Positions 1 through 11,616 of a DNA stretch of 64,000 bases are shown here, in pieces (within the stretch, counting starts at the first letter, position 1; each line of letters begins with the position of its first letter). The notes under the pieces are model-generated. The model was not told the DNA's origin. It did not search any database and was given only the letters and a program-made list of their open reading frames with translations. A program made the translations under genes and the position numbers. The stretch is from Hofstenia miamia (Eukaryota; Xenacoelomorpha; Acoela). The stretch is from the NCBI GenBank assembly GCA_004352715.1, contig SCFE01000005.1, positions 2,573,523-2,637,522 on the forward strand, in the 5' to 3' direction.

Positions 1-193
1 TGTTTTCTTTTAGTTAATTAATTTTGTCTAAATTTTTTCGGTTTTATCTAGCGTTTCCAATAAAGAAACAGTCATTGTAATTTTGAATAAATGTATTTAC
101 GTGCAAGATTAATTTGCTTTTATCGTGGAAAGCAGTTAAATTTATTGTATTTTAATTGTGGGAATTGAATCAAGAATTTACGTGCGAATTCAA

Positions 194-2563
194 ATGCCAT
201 ATGATTTTCGATCAACCACTGTGGAAGATGCCGACACTTCAATGACAAAGCCTGGTCAAAAGCGGAAATATAATGAAATTAGTAAATCCCCTGAGCTAAA
301 ACAGCAGCAGGGATTACACGATGTTGCAACGTCCACCAACTGCGATGCTCTAGTACCCACTCAAAGTGATTTGGTATCTGTTCTCAGCTGCGCGATTTGC
401 ATGGAGGTTTCACCATTATAATTTGCAATATGAAATCCGTTTAATCAATTGCAAGTATACATACTTTCACATTTAATTTCGAAAATTTTTATTAAAATAA
501 TTTATTTTTCAGTGAGACGCAAGAATGTTTTTTATAGGCCTTTTTTATTATATTTTGAAAACAGCTGTGTGAAGTTCTGACGCACATAATTTGCTAATTA
601 TCCTATCAAAAACTTTTCTACTTGTGGTGTTGGTTAGTTGTTTACGGAGTAGTTAATTTTTGGTGAAAGCTTGTTGGGTGTGGATCAGAAAAATATGATC
701 GATTTGCAGTGCTGTGAGTTAGCTAATCATGTGAACAACTAGAATAATGGAATTGTGTTAAAAAAATGTAGACTTTCAAGGTTTTTGTTTCATTAACTGG
801 AGATATTTCTAAAATTTGTAAAATAAATGATAATTTATTTTGCATATATGTGGTACCTTTTCATTTTGATTTTTATAATTGTATTAAAACTTTTTAATTT
901 GAAAATAAGCCTACTTTATTTCTTACACTATTTTATTCACTGGGTGACCTGTTATTCCAGCTACCTTGCTACACAATAAATGTGTTGTGCACAACACAAG
1001 CAGTGAATTTAATATTTTTTATCAGAATTGTGTGGGGCAGAACTGCTTCATTGTGCAATACAGTTATTCAGCCAAATTTCCCTTAAAATGCGAACACAAA
1101 TTAGAGAATGGTGATACTTCTAGATTCTGCATAATCCAGTGACTTTGCAGCCTTGCCGTCATAACTTCTGCAACGGTTGTGTTTCTCGCTGGGTAGTGAA
1201 CAGAATGAGAAAACACTGCCCCTTCTGCCGCAAACGAATTATTATGTTTACTGTGAACTCTTATCTCAAGGATATTGCTACGGCATTTATTCAGTCGTCT
1301 ATTGAATACAATCGCAGTGACACCAGCGAGGTTTTTATTCTTTGATGCATAATTTTATTTTGTTTTTGAAATTTAATTCAGTGCTATATAATTAACATGC
1401 TTCGCTTTTACCATTTTCGCGCTATATTTGTTTACCAAATAATATATAAAAAGTGTCCCCAATATTCACATTTCCAATGCTTCGATCACATGTTTAACTA
1501 TTCATGTCCTATAAATATTGAAGGGAGGGGAAGGATGGGTGGTATTAAATTGCTCAAAATTTGAATGATATTGGGTCCCGGCGAGTTAACTTTTAGGTTC
1601 GCGGCGAGTGAATTCGCATCGAATAACAATTTGATTTAGATTTATTTTCTCGTTAGGCTAAATTGTATATAACTTTACTACATGTTGAACAACCCTATAT
1701 AAATGTACGAAAGAAATACAAGTTAAGAAAAATAACACAATTTCGATTGAAGAAAAAAAGATACCATTCAAACTAATATCGAGTTGGTTTCGAATACTCT
1801 AAATGTTGAGTTGTTTTCTGATCTCGAATCAAGGTCGAGTAGTCGAACACGTTAGTATATATTTGATATAAAATACCAAAATCTGTTGACAACTTTCAAA
1901 TATTGAGGTGTAAACTTGTCTTTTCCGGTCCATCTTGTATTCTGCATTCTATATCACACCTAAAAGTTTTTGTAACCCTTCCAGAATATTTGAACCTATT
2001 GATTTATTAGCGAATCGATTCCAAAAATTGCACACTTTTTCTATTTTATAGCAAAATTATGCATCTAATTTGAGTTAGAAGAGTTGGAACGCGTCTATGA
2101 TGGCGCATATTTATCACAATTGCAATTGCCAAACTGCAGTAGCGAGCGCGACACGCTGCTGCATGATTGTATGGATATATCAGAAGGTGCAACTATACAA
2201 TTGGAATCACTAGATGGCGTATTTGATTCTTTGCTTGAGACCGTTATGGCTGTTAGAGACACTATTTGTTGGGAACGAAATCAACTTGGCACTCGGTTCA
2301 TTCGTTCGGTGGAAGCTGCACACAACAAGATCACCACCTATATTCGAGATCTTAAGGTAATGAAATGTAGAAATGGCTAATTAGTTAAAAATTGAACTAT
2401 TCTATTTGTTTCAATTAGTTTTTGTTTGAATGGTGATGTTTAGGTTACGAAATCTCAGTTAAACTCCTTACGGAGTAGAATAGAGCGGACGACGCAAATG
2501 GCCGAAGGCAATGACTCAATACCAGTGGTCGCTGAGGATGTTATTATCATTGATTCAGAATAA
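194..2563 (+). CDS. RING-finger E3 ubiquitin ligase, CHFR-like RING, four exons
   Basis: Probable E3 ubiquitin ligase. Exons 194-406, 1124-1330, 2075-2356 and 2444-2563 join in frame to 273 codons plus stop. I chose the ATG at 194 because a stop lies in frame upstream at 137-139. Residues 1-60 are polar, with a basic patch (KPGQKRKY) that could be a nuclear signal. The RING spans the exon 1/2 junction: CAICME joined to ILHNPVTLQPC, then CRHNFC, CNGC and CPFC. Spacing and the LHxxVxLQPC signature closely match the CHFR RING, and the LKDIATAFIQ stretch after it matches the segment following the RING in CHFR. The rest (exons 3-4) is Glu/Arg-rich, probably helical or coiled-coil, ending in the acidic VIIIDSE. 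No FHA domain and no CHFR cysteine-rich C-terminus is visible, so orthology is unproven. The exon 3 acceptor (after TTTGAG, 2074) is weak. The first two introns (about 0.7 kb each) hold nothing recognised; the third is 87 bp. Confidence 0.72.
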
Positions 2564-2582
2564 TTCGAGTTTGTTACAGTGC

Positions 2583-2588
2583 AATAAA
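2583..2588 (+). promoter_or_regulatory. Poly(A) signal of the RING gene
   Basis: AATAAA lies 20 bp after the stop codon of the RING gene, implying a very short 3' UTR. It is a canonical hexamer, but the region is AT-rich, so chance is possible. Confidence 0.5.
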
Positions 2589-2970
2589 TTTATTTCCAAC
2601 ATTTTTTACATTCTAATTTAATTTCTAGTTTTAGCATTTTATTGTGCTCCAATTTTCAATTTTCTAAAAAATTATGTTTTTCTATATCAATATTGTCTTC
2701 TAGTTTGAAGGATTAATAACATCTATTTTCATTATAAAATTTTGTCTATGTTAAAAGGAGCACTGAATAATTTGTAAGAGAAAAAGTAAATGCTTCATTT
2801 CATATATTGCCTTGGTACTAAAGAGCTTATAATGGACCCGAACCCGACCCGAAACGTAGATTTTGATTCGCAATGCTCACGTCTTGGATCATTTTCTGAT
2901 ATGGTAAACAGAGCCATTATTTGGTATTACTTAACGTTTTAAATCTTTTTCGAATGGCTTAGTAACTCAA

Positions 2971-3770
2971 TTGATAACAATGTATTTTTTTAATGAACTA
3001 ATAGACTGGTGTCAGATAAATATGGCTTCTCTCAATGCTGATAAATCAAAAGAACTTGCTATACCCTTTTTAAAGGATTTTACTCCTCCACCAGAATACT
3101 GTATTGATGGGAGCATCATTAAACGCGTTTCGTCAACTAAAATTTTGGGTGTTGAAATTCAACAGATTTTGAAGTGGGAAACTCATGTCAAATACATTAT
3201 TAATAAAGCAGCTAAAAGACTCCCCTCAATTCGCCTTCTTAAATTTAGTGGAATTCATATCAAGGATATCATAATAGTTTATGTATCCATGGTGCGATCA
3301 ATTTTAGAATATAGTACATTTCTCTGGTACTTATCTCTTACTAAAGTCCAAACAAAGGGCGTTGAGAATATCCAGAAGCGAGTATTAAAGATCATCTTTC
3401 CTCATTTATCATACCATGATGCTCTTTCTTCAGCCAACTTCAACATCTTAAAAAAACGCAGGCTAAATAATTGCAACAGACTATGGAAAATGATAAAAAC
3501 ATAGACCACCATCTTCACAGTTTATTACCTTCTTCCTTTGTATCAATATATACAACCTCCGTCGAGGTGGAGGTTTTCATTTACCAATCTTATCAACCCG
3601 TCTCCAAAAATACTTTGTTTACGCCAAAATCGATAACGATTTTCCTGTCCACTTTGTCTAAATTTTCCAGTACTACAGATAGTATTTTTGTTTTGTTTTC
3701 ATGTAGAGTTATATCACTATTATTCACTATTATTCTGTTAGGTTGCGAGTGATGAATAAATAAATTACTT
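2971..3770 (+). mobile_element. LINE reverse-transcriptase 3' fragment (CR1/Jockey-like)
   Basis: An open frame from 2971 to 3504 encodes the region downstream of the RT active site in non-LTR retrotransposons: LNADKSKE, then ILGVEI, a W..HV stretch, KAAKRLPSIRLLK, MVRSILEYS, and ENIQKRVLKII. The upstream catalytic motifs are missing, so the copy is 5'-truncated. After the stop near 3502 the typical RRGGGFHLP-like end continues in another frame to about 3650, so it is also frameshifted. It ends near a GATGAATAAATAAATTA tail. It differs clearly in sequence from the LINE at 17-26 kb and so belongs to another family. Non-functional. Confidence 0.75.
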
Positions 3771-3780
3771 ACTATGAAGT

Positions 3781-4290
3781 GGTGGACAAGATCCGTAATC
3801 GGGTACCCGATGTCACTCTCTACTAAGCACCTATCAGTATTTCGATTGACTCCTTTTATGAGATGAAAAACAGTGCCGGAGATCTATGGAAAACGAGGAG
3901 CTCAATTTATTTAGACGACCAAGAGTTTCTAAACGCCGAATCAACCCATCCCATGTACTCCAACGATATGCGAATTTTGCACTGCATCGATGGAACAATG
4001 GATGGCTCTCAATATATTCAGATTTTGACACGAAATGTTCGGCTTTTTTTCTACAAATGATACAATAAAATAACGCACTCATTTACTTGAGTGGCCTTCT
4101 CGTTTTTCAGACTTAAACATCATAGACTAGTTGGGATTATTTATAGGACAAAGTATCGTGCCATTCTACGTCAAATCTAGACGAAATATAAACTGCAATC
4201 AAAAATAATTTTTAAGGTCTTGACGAGTTTTAATCCCACTTGTATGAATCAATCCACAACAAAGTGCAATGCGTTTTTCAATGCAAAGTT
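3781..4290 (+). pseudogene. Tc1-type transposase remnant
   Basis: Decayed C-terminal half of a Tc1/mariner transposase. One frame reads ILHCIDGTMDGSQYIQIL around 3974-4035, matching the FIDGTMD..KYI.IL segment of Tc1 transposases. Another frame reads WPSRFSDLNIID near 4092-4127, matching WPSQSPDLNPIE just before the last catalytic residue, and is followed by a stop. A distorted C-terminal stretch continues to about 4290. At least two frameshifts and several stops are present. The N-terminal HTH part and terminal repeats were not found. Confidence 0.7.
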
Positions 4291-4385
4291 AGATGTTAGT
4301 GATAATGTTTATTCGATTTTTTGTGTCTTATGATACATCGTCTCTTTAATTTTGCAAAGAGGGCTGTTATGCAGTAGTAATATTT

Positions 4386-4760
4386 ACTCTAAATAACACA
4401 GATGTTTCACCAATTTGCGATGGTTTCTATAAAAAGTTTTTAAACGCTTATAACTCACTACATAATGAAATTATCTAAAATTGACACACCGTCGGTTACA
4501 GAATCGTCTCCTGTTTCATTTTCGTCCTTAATTCGCAAACCCTGCTAATGACTTCTGACTTTGCGCACGGTACACCTGTACGGAAATTGGGTGGTATATT
4601 TACTGAAAGCAAAATAGTTGAGACAAATTGTTGCGTCCATGAATTTTAAAACCGCTTTATTATCTCTGAATACTAGGAATGGGAAGAATTAGAAAGTTTT
4701 TGCAAAAGTAGAATTTTCCAATTAAAAGTTAAAACTACTTCATGTTGGTATTTTAGGGTT
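4386..4760 (-). mobile_element. TTAA-type MITE, diverged copy 1
   Basis: Diverged member of a short-element family seen seven times here. The diagnostic module AAACGCTTATAACTC at about 4442, followed by CTGACTTTGCGCACGG at 4558, matches the copy at 59.4 kb in the same orientation. That is opposite to the copies at 12.1, 37.7, 45.9 and 61.3 kb. The outer end near 4386 is only a weak match to the terminal repeat, so the borders are approximate. Confidence 0.5.
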
Positions 4761-6198
4761 TTATACGGATCGTCGACGACCACCCATTTGCCCCATATTT
4801 GGCGCCCGCGAACAGTTCGGCCGGTTAATGTCAAAACATCACAAATTGAGTATGCGTGATAGCTTTAGGGTTCACATTTAGTAGCCATATACCAAATTTC
4901 AGCTCAAAGGGAGCAATTTTCAAAAAATATATAAAAATGAAAAAAAATGAACAATATTGTAGAAAAAATTGGATTTATTGCCATTTCAACAATTATGAAT
5001 GCGTTTTAGAACTAATTTTTAAATTTGAGCGTTTTGCAATTCCTGATATTAATTCTTCCCAATGGAATTGAGGTCTGATTCCGGCCATGTAAAAAATGCG
5101 GATTTCAGCCGGAATGTGTCCGATTTTAGCCAGTTTTTTTATCAGTGTCAGTAAACTACATGCTTAAGCGATTTCTGTTATCAAAACTTGAAGACATGCG
5201 TAGGGTTCAATCTTGTTTCAAAATAATACGTATCGTCCACCCCCCCCCTCCCCCATATACTTAGCGCCCATGTCTATTTGACAATCTTTTCCAAAGCGCC
5301 TGTATATATTTGAATTATACTTAGCGACCGTCTATATATATATATATATATATAGTAACTATTGGTAAACTTTTAACTATTTCCAGTCAACTGACCTGGA
5401 ACTGTGGACTGGTTATCTGACTAACCCATATACCTCTTTCCAATCTTCTAAGAGGATATGTAAGCTCCATAAAAGTTTGTTTGCTTCTTCAGTGAAGGAT
5501 GGTACTTCGTGGAAATTTTTATTGAATTCTGTTTCGGGAGTAGTTTAAGATGGATGTATCCACCAATATGTGTCAAAATTATGGCTGAGTCAAGACATGA
5601 TAATCAGGGCAGGATAAATCCGAGAGGGCAGGATAAAACTGGATAAATATTATTAGAACTTAAAGATTAGAACACTGAATACATCCACACTTTAGCAGTA
5701 ATTTAGTGTTATAATAGAGTATCAAAATGGGTCTTTTTGCAACAAACTGCATGTCTCCACGAAGAGGTGCGAGTTTTAGAACAACTTCACAAGTAGTGCG
5801 GGGCCGTGTGAGTTGTAACACTTTGGTTTTTAAGTGAAAGTAGTTTTGATCACAAAGGCGTAATTTTTGAATTTCAGCAGAAAACTTTAAGATGTTGTAA
5901 TAGTCTTATTCAATACAATTAGTAATTAACAAATAAAATCGATTCGCAAACCAAATGGCCTGCAAAACTCTTTGGGTAAGTACCTTACAAAAATTTAGAG
6001 CTTATATTTTCTACAAATGATGTTTCCTTTCTTATAAGCACAGCCTTCTAAAATATATGGCGGCGAACTAAATTGAGAAACTGCCGAGGAAAGGAAAGTA
6101 TTCATTAAACTACGATGTTAATCATTGAATTCACGTTAAATAGCTTATTCACTTCCCCTAATCTTTGCAATTTTTCATTGTCCAAAATGTCTCTGTGC
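4761..6198. other. Intergenic, no gene seen
   Basis: No coding frame or splice structure recognised. It contains a (TA)n tract at about 5334-5354, a C-rich tract near 5240, and two diverged stretches of similar composition (near 4772 and 5231, each with CCCCATAT and GCGCCC). An open frame at 4856-5071 has no protein-like composition. Confidence 0.5.
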
Positions 6199-6209
6199 AG
6201 TAAAATAAG

Positions 6210-6620
6210 AGATAGATACATTTACTTAACAAAGAGTTTCAAATGATGCTAGCAATGTCCAGCGGCTACTTCAAGCCACGCTTTCAAACGTTTTTGCATT
6301 TTCGAAAGACCATCTTCAAATTTTGAGAAATGATTTGTTCAATGTTATTTATTAGGGCCATTTGAAACTTGAGAAGGGTCTAAGGATTCTAGGAGAGAAT
6401 CTTTTCTTTCAGAGCACCTCTTAGGAAATTATACTCAAGGTCAAATCAGGTGACCGGGCAGGCCGCAGCTCTCTAGATGACCGTTCTTCACGACGTTCTT
6501 TCACTTCCGTCATTTGCTCGTCATTATTGCAAAAGGCATGTTCCACTAAAAATACGTGCTGTTTAACCGTCAGGACCATCTTTCACTTCAGTGAAGCTAA
6601 GTAATTATCCGACACCCTTT
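6210..6620 (-). pseudogene. Internally deleted mariner-like transposase remnant in block A
   Basis: On the minus strand, 6.6 to 6.4 kb reads LTVKQHVFLVEHAF, like the N-terminus of DUF4817-type mariner-like transposases (LTVxQRVFLVE). It runs within about 40 codons into RPARSPDLT, the WP.RSPDLT motif from the far C-terminal part. The middle, including the first catalytic aspartates, is therefore deleted. Downstream pieces in shifting frames (NNIEQIISQNLKMVF, then LDIAS) fit the usual C-terminal helix region. Stops and frameshifts make it dead. It is repeated at 7250-7665 and in part at 19661-19940. Confidence 0.55.
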
Positions 6621-7249
6621 ATTATAGTGGGCCGTGCTTATATGATATTTTCATTAATAAAAATTCTGGGATATATTTAACCAATGCGCACCACACAAAA
6701 AACACCAATTTCTGTAATAAGAGGTCTCATGTTACGATTTCTAAATTTGGAAGGTGAGAGTTAAAAAGCATTTCTTATAAAATTTCTATTTGTTCTCGAC
6801 AATTGAAATTTGGATTTATTTTCTACTGAAATAATTCGAATAATATTTAATGGAAATGTAAATGATTATCTCAGTGAAAAATACATTCCTTTAATTGGCA
6901 ATCTATCAAAGAAAGCTCAGTGGAGTACGAAAGGGGTGCATTGGGGAATGTCCCTTCAGTGTTTCAACATTGATATTTGATGGTTTGAAATCGAAATTTG
7001 TCTGTAACAATTTAAAGAATGTTGAATACTAATGTGTAGGATTCATTTTTCAGTGTCTATTTTTCCAATATACTGAAAATTTCGCGGGACTCTGTTATTG
7101 AGTTTTGCTAGCAAACCATGTTTACAATACGTATTAAAACTAGCACATTTGGAACTATCAATACCATGTATTGACCTATTGTATAGAAGAGACATGGTGG
7201 AATGCCCCCATCAACATTGATTTTGATTGATTAAATCCCAGTAAAATAA

Positions 7250-7665
7250 GAGATAGATACATTTACTTAACAAAGAGTTTCAAATGATGCTAGCAATGTC
7301 CAGCGGCTACTTCAAGCCACGCTTTCAAACGTTTTTGCATTTTCGAAAGACCATCTTCAAATTTTGAGAAATGATTTGTTCAATGTTATTTATTAGGGCC
7401 ATTTGAAACTTGAGAAGGGTCTAAGGATTCTAGGAGAGAATCTTTTCTTTCAGAGCACCTCTTAGGAAAATATACTCAAGGTCAAATCAGGTGACCGGGC
7501 AGGCCGCAGCTCTCTAGATGACCGTTCTTCACGACGTTCTTTCACTTCCGTCATTTGCTCGTCATTATTGCAAAAGGCATGTTCCACTAAAAATACGTGC
7601 TGTTTAACCGTCAGGACCATCTTTCACTTCAGTGAAGCTAAGTAATTATCCGACACCCTTTATTA
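7250..7665 (-). pseudogene. Second copy of the mariner-like transposase remnant
   Basis: Nearly identical repeat of 6210-6620, with one visible difference (GGAAAATAT versus GGAAATTAT). It belongs to the block A duplication. Confidence 0.5.
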
Positions 7666-8299
7666 TAGTGGGCCGTGCTTATATGATATTTTCATTAATA
7701 AAAATTCTGGGATATATTTAACCAATGCGCACCACACAAAAAACACCAATTTCTGTAATAAGAGGTCTCATGTTACGATTTCTAAATTTGGAAGGTGAGA
7801 GTTAAAAAGCATTTCTTATAAAATTTCTATTTGTTCTCGACAATTGAAATTTGGATTTATTTTCTACTGAAATAATTCGAATAATATTTAATGGAAATGT
7901 AAATGATTATCTCAGTGAAAAATTATGTTCAAATATTAGCAGACATTAGCCGCAGACAGGAGAAAACCTGTAGCATCTGTTAGTAGGCATGATGAAAAGA
8001 CTTTGGAGTTGGGTATGAATAAATGATGAGTGTTGACTTTCGTCCCTTTGACATTCGTAGGTTAAATTTTCAAACGCTCTCCATTTCTAGTTTATTTTCA
8101 ATTGTTTCCATCATTTTAAACTAATATAAGAAATTTCTCCTTTTAAAAATATATAATTTTCCTTACGAAGAAAATTTTAAACATGTCATAAATTACTCAA
8201 TTTTGAAAATGTTCTTTCCAAACATCTGGAGACTCATTTTTGTATAACCAAAGCGGTTAAACATAAATCTCAAATCGTGTCCTGCGGAAAGGCCTTCCT

Positions 8300-9190
8300 T
8301 GTAGCTGCTTTCTGCAGCATTTGCAATTCAAATGGTAAATACATTCCTTTAATTGGCAATCTATCAAAGAAAGCTCAGTGGAGTACGAAAGGGGTGCATT
8401 GGGAAATGTCCCTTCAGTGTTTCAACATTGATATTTGATGGTTTGAAATCGAAATTTGTCTGTAACAATTTAAAGAATGTTGAATACTAATGCCTCATTT
8501 TAAACTAATATAAGAAATTTCTCCTTTTAAAAATATATAATTTTCCTTACGAAGAAAATTTTAAACATGTCATAAATTACTCAATTTTGAAAATGTTCTT
8601 TCCAAACATCTGGAGACTCATTTTTGTATAACCAAAGCGGTTAAACATAAATCTCAAATCGTGTCCTGCGGAAAGGCCTTCCTTGTAGCTGCTTTCTGCA
8701 GCATTTGCAATTCAAATGGTAATCGATTAGTGGTTGGCATTAATTCTTCCATCATCGTTTTATCCTGGAATTTCATCAATAGACTTCAGTTCTTTGTGAA
8801 ACTACTTTCTTGATGTTTATTTTTTTTATTAAGAGAACACACATTTTGACCTTCTTAAAATACTACTGATCTCAAGTAAAAATTTTTTAGAAGTAGCTAA
8901 TAAAATGAGACGCAATGAAGCTCATAAGCCTCAATGAAAGTATCTACTTCTTTTCTGTTTATTTCAAATAGCAAATGCGGCTCCTTCCGTATTTGGATGT
9001 ATAACATTGCTGTAACTTCTTCACAGTCACAATCGCCTTAGCAAATTTGAATAAAGAGGTGATTCATTACTAAAATTCACTATCCGAAAGACGCTAGTGA
9101 AATTTCAAACTCGGTTTCTGTGAGCTGATATGCCTGGAACTTTGGTGTTAATGTTCTCACGGGTCTCACGTCACCAATGTATTTAAAATT
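8300..9190 (-). other. Unidentified coding-like stretches on minus strand of blocks C/pre-D
   Basis: Three minus-strand open stretches read like real protein. About 9180-9060: VRPVRTLTPKFQAYQLTE ... FEISLASFG, then stop. About 9040-8910: GDCDCEEVTAMLYIQIRKEP ... EVDTFIEAYELHCVSFY, then stop, preceded by a good acceptor (TTTGCTAAG). About 8840-8650: KTMMEELMPTTNRLPFELQ ... KAATRKAFPQDTI, then stop. The phases do not join cleanly, and this copy has a stop (TGA) where the copy at 22.1 kb has Trp. I do not recognise the protein. It could be a decayed host gene or an unknown transposase carried by the repeat. Confidence 0.3.
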
Positions 9191-9271
9191 TTGTATTTAT
9201 TGATGAAAACTATTCGATGTCACAATAAAATCTGACAACGCGCACCAATTAATCCCAAAAAATTTTTAATA

Positions 9272-10368
9272 CAGTATTCCCTTGCTATTCGCAGGGGTTA
9301 CGTTCTTTACTCCCCCACGAATAGCAAAAACCCGCGAATATTGGATGCAGTTTTTTTTAAACGTCTATGTATGATATTATATACGGTACTAAATGCTTCC
9401 CAAACACTTTCTAAACGCACTCTTACTCATTAATATAGTAATAATATAGTAATAATGTAGTAATATTGCATGTAGTTATGTATTTCACTAATATAACAAT
9501 GATAATGTAAGGACAATTTAATTTTGTACTATAACAATATTTTAATCAAAAATAAATGTAAGTACAGGAGGACAGTATTGTACCGTAAAGTCATTTTTTA
9601 TCCGTACACCACATGCGTTAGGGTTAAGAGCCTAACCCGCGATTATTTTAATATAAAGGACTACAATCAATATTTCAATTGATGCCATTGTTAACAGCAT
9701 CAACTTTGATTCAATTGAACCTAAGTGCATGCATATTCCAGTTAGTGTCGTTTATTATTTAAAAACAATCGTGTTAATAAATAATAAATTAGTTTAGTTT
9801 TTATGTAAAGTACATTTTGTTGTTCACCCTTTGACTAGCACTACTCAATTACTGTTATCGTACATGTATGCTTAATTGTATTCTTATGTTCAAATATTAG
9901 CAGACATTAGCCGCAGACAGGAGAAAACCTGTAGCATCTGTTAGTAGGCATGATGAAAAGACTTTGGAGTTGGGTATGAATAAATGATGAGTGTTGACTT
10001 TCGTCCCTTTGACATTCGTAGGTTAAATTTTCAAACGGTGATATTATATACGGTACTAAATGCTTCCCAAACACTTTCTAAACGCACTCTTACTCATTAA
10101 TATAGTAATAATATAGTAATAATGTAGTAATAATGTAGTAATATTGCATGTAGTTATGTATTTCACTAATATAACAATGATAATGTAAGGACAATTTAAT
10201 TTTGTACTATAACAATATTTTAATCAAAAATAAATGTAAGTACAGGAGGACAGTATTGTACCGTAAAGTCATTTTTTATCCGTACACCACATGCGTTAGG
10301 GTTAAGAGCCTAACCCGCGATTATGCGGGGCCGCGAATGGAAAATCGCGAATAGGTGAGGGTATTCTG
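9272..10368. mobile_element. Short TIR element (Tc1/pogo-like ends), interrupted by blocks E and C
   Basis: Left end after a TA dinucleotide: CAGTATTCCCTTGCTATTCG at 9272. Right end, read inward on the minus strand: CAGAATACCCTCACCTATTC, ending at 10368. These imperfect inverted ends beginning CAG fit Tc1/mariner-pogo type MITEs; the right flank is CA rather than TA. The body is continuous to 9646 (ending CCTAACCCGCGATTAT), is replaced by block E and C sequence, and resumes at 10039-10368 with an overlapping second half. Intact length would be about 0.42 kb. No coding sequence. Confidence 0.55.
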
Positions 10369-11421
10369 CATGCTCAATTGGTACGTTGTTTTCGATTGAC
10401 GCTGTCATTGATTTTATGTGGCTTTTTGGTGTAAACCTTTTCTTATGAAATATAAAATTCAAAAAACCATCTGGGTCAAATATGTAAGGGGTATTCGTCG
10501 TACCAATGTTATTGGCTGATGACCCTCAAAATGGGCTTTTAACGATGACAACAAGTGTATAGACAATCGTGAACAATTGTATATTCGCATTTTTTACTGT
10601 TAAAAATAACGTATTTAATATTTTAGTGATTTTATGAGAGAAAAATTAAACCCATTCGTGTTGAGCTTTATGCTAGTTGCATAGCCTTACACTTTCGCTT
10701 TCATGTTCTGCAGGTTATTATTTAGGAAACTTTAATTAAAAGCCCAGTTTCTTAGCACGTTCTTCAAGCGACCTACTGCTTCGAAATGATTGCAAATGAT
10801 TGGGAATGTATCAACTCTACAATAGTCTTTCGTCAATTCGAAACAAAGGAACACTAATATGTGTTATGTGATCCGGAAATTACCATAGCTTTTCTGAAAA
10901 GCCCAACGACGTCAGTTTCCATTAATGACGTTTTTGCCATCCATCAAAATATTATTAGCTTTATTCAAGAATATAGTTGACATGTTATATTGATTAAAAT
11001 TTGTTTTTTATTATTTAACCAGTGTATCCAATAAAAGAGTGCTAAGTTGTTAAGCACTTATCATTACGAATAGTTATCATTTATTATTATTGATTATAGT
11101 TAGTTTTGTGGAAGTTCTGTATATACATTTTAATTAAAATTTAAATGCTGGTTATGGAAATTTTTTTATAATCTATTTATGAGTAAATTTAAATACCCGT
11201 TTTTTTATAAGGAATTTATTTAAGATAATTCCCAAAATTCAGATAAAATTTCCTGATTTTTTAAATTAAATTATTGGTAAATTTTCTCTAAAATTATAAT
11301 CACATGTCCCTTCTATTTTCTCACTAATTTTGAGATTCTTGCAAATGAGCTTACTTAAAATTCTGAAAAATAATTATACTGGAAATCTTAAAATTTAAAA
11401 CATTATGTAATGAATTTTTAG
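10369..11421. other. No gene seen; upstream of or intronic to UNC-5
   Basis: This stretch directly precedes the UNC-5 transmembrane exon. It should hold intron and possibly thrombospondin-repeat exons, but I see no WSxWS/CxxG-type coding in any frame and no repeat. Composition is plain AT-rich. Confidence 0.5.
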
Positions 11422-11616
11422 GACTTCCTAAAGGTCTCATTTTGACTGTAGTTTCGCTGACGGCTCTGGGGTTTGTAGTATTTATTGTGCTGGTAATTGC
11501 ATGTGTTCTGCAACAAAAGCGTTATAATGGACTTTTTCAACGAAACAGTGCTCATGTTGGTGATGTTGCATTAGACGCTTGCAAGCCTCCTTCCATCACA
11601 CCAAATAGCTATGACG
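11422..11616 (+). CDS. unc-5: UNC-5 transmembrane exon
   Basis: Encodes a short extracellular stub (LPKG), a single hydrophobic span beginning LILTVVSLTALGFVVF, then a stop-transfer QQKRYN and the start of the cytoplasmic linker. Acceptor TTTTTAG; donor GTTAGT. Confidence 0.9.

Larger units (their letters stand above)
6199..10368. repeat. Mosaic of shuffled repeat blocks, copy 1
   Basis: The region is made of blocks that recur nearly identically. Block A: 6199-6882 and 7240-7923. Block B: 6878-7236, partly again at 8337-8493. Block C: 7924-8339, partly at 8494-8721 and 9886-10036. Pre-D: 8722-9271. D: 9272-9646, with its second half again at 10039-10368. E: 9648-9885. At 19661-22694 the same blocks occur in the order A-B-X-E-C-preD-D without internal repeats. 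The shuffled order here, with near-perfect identity and junctions inside blocks, looks more like an assembly error or very recent rearrangement than an old tandem array. Confidence 0.75.
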
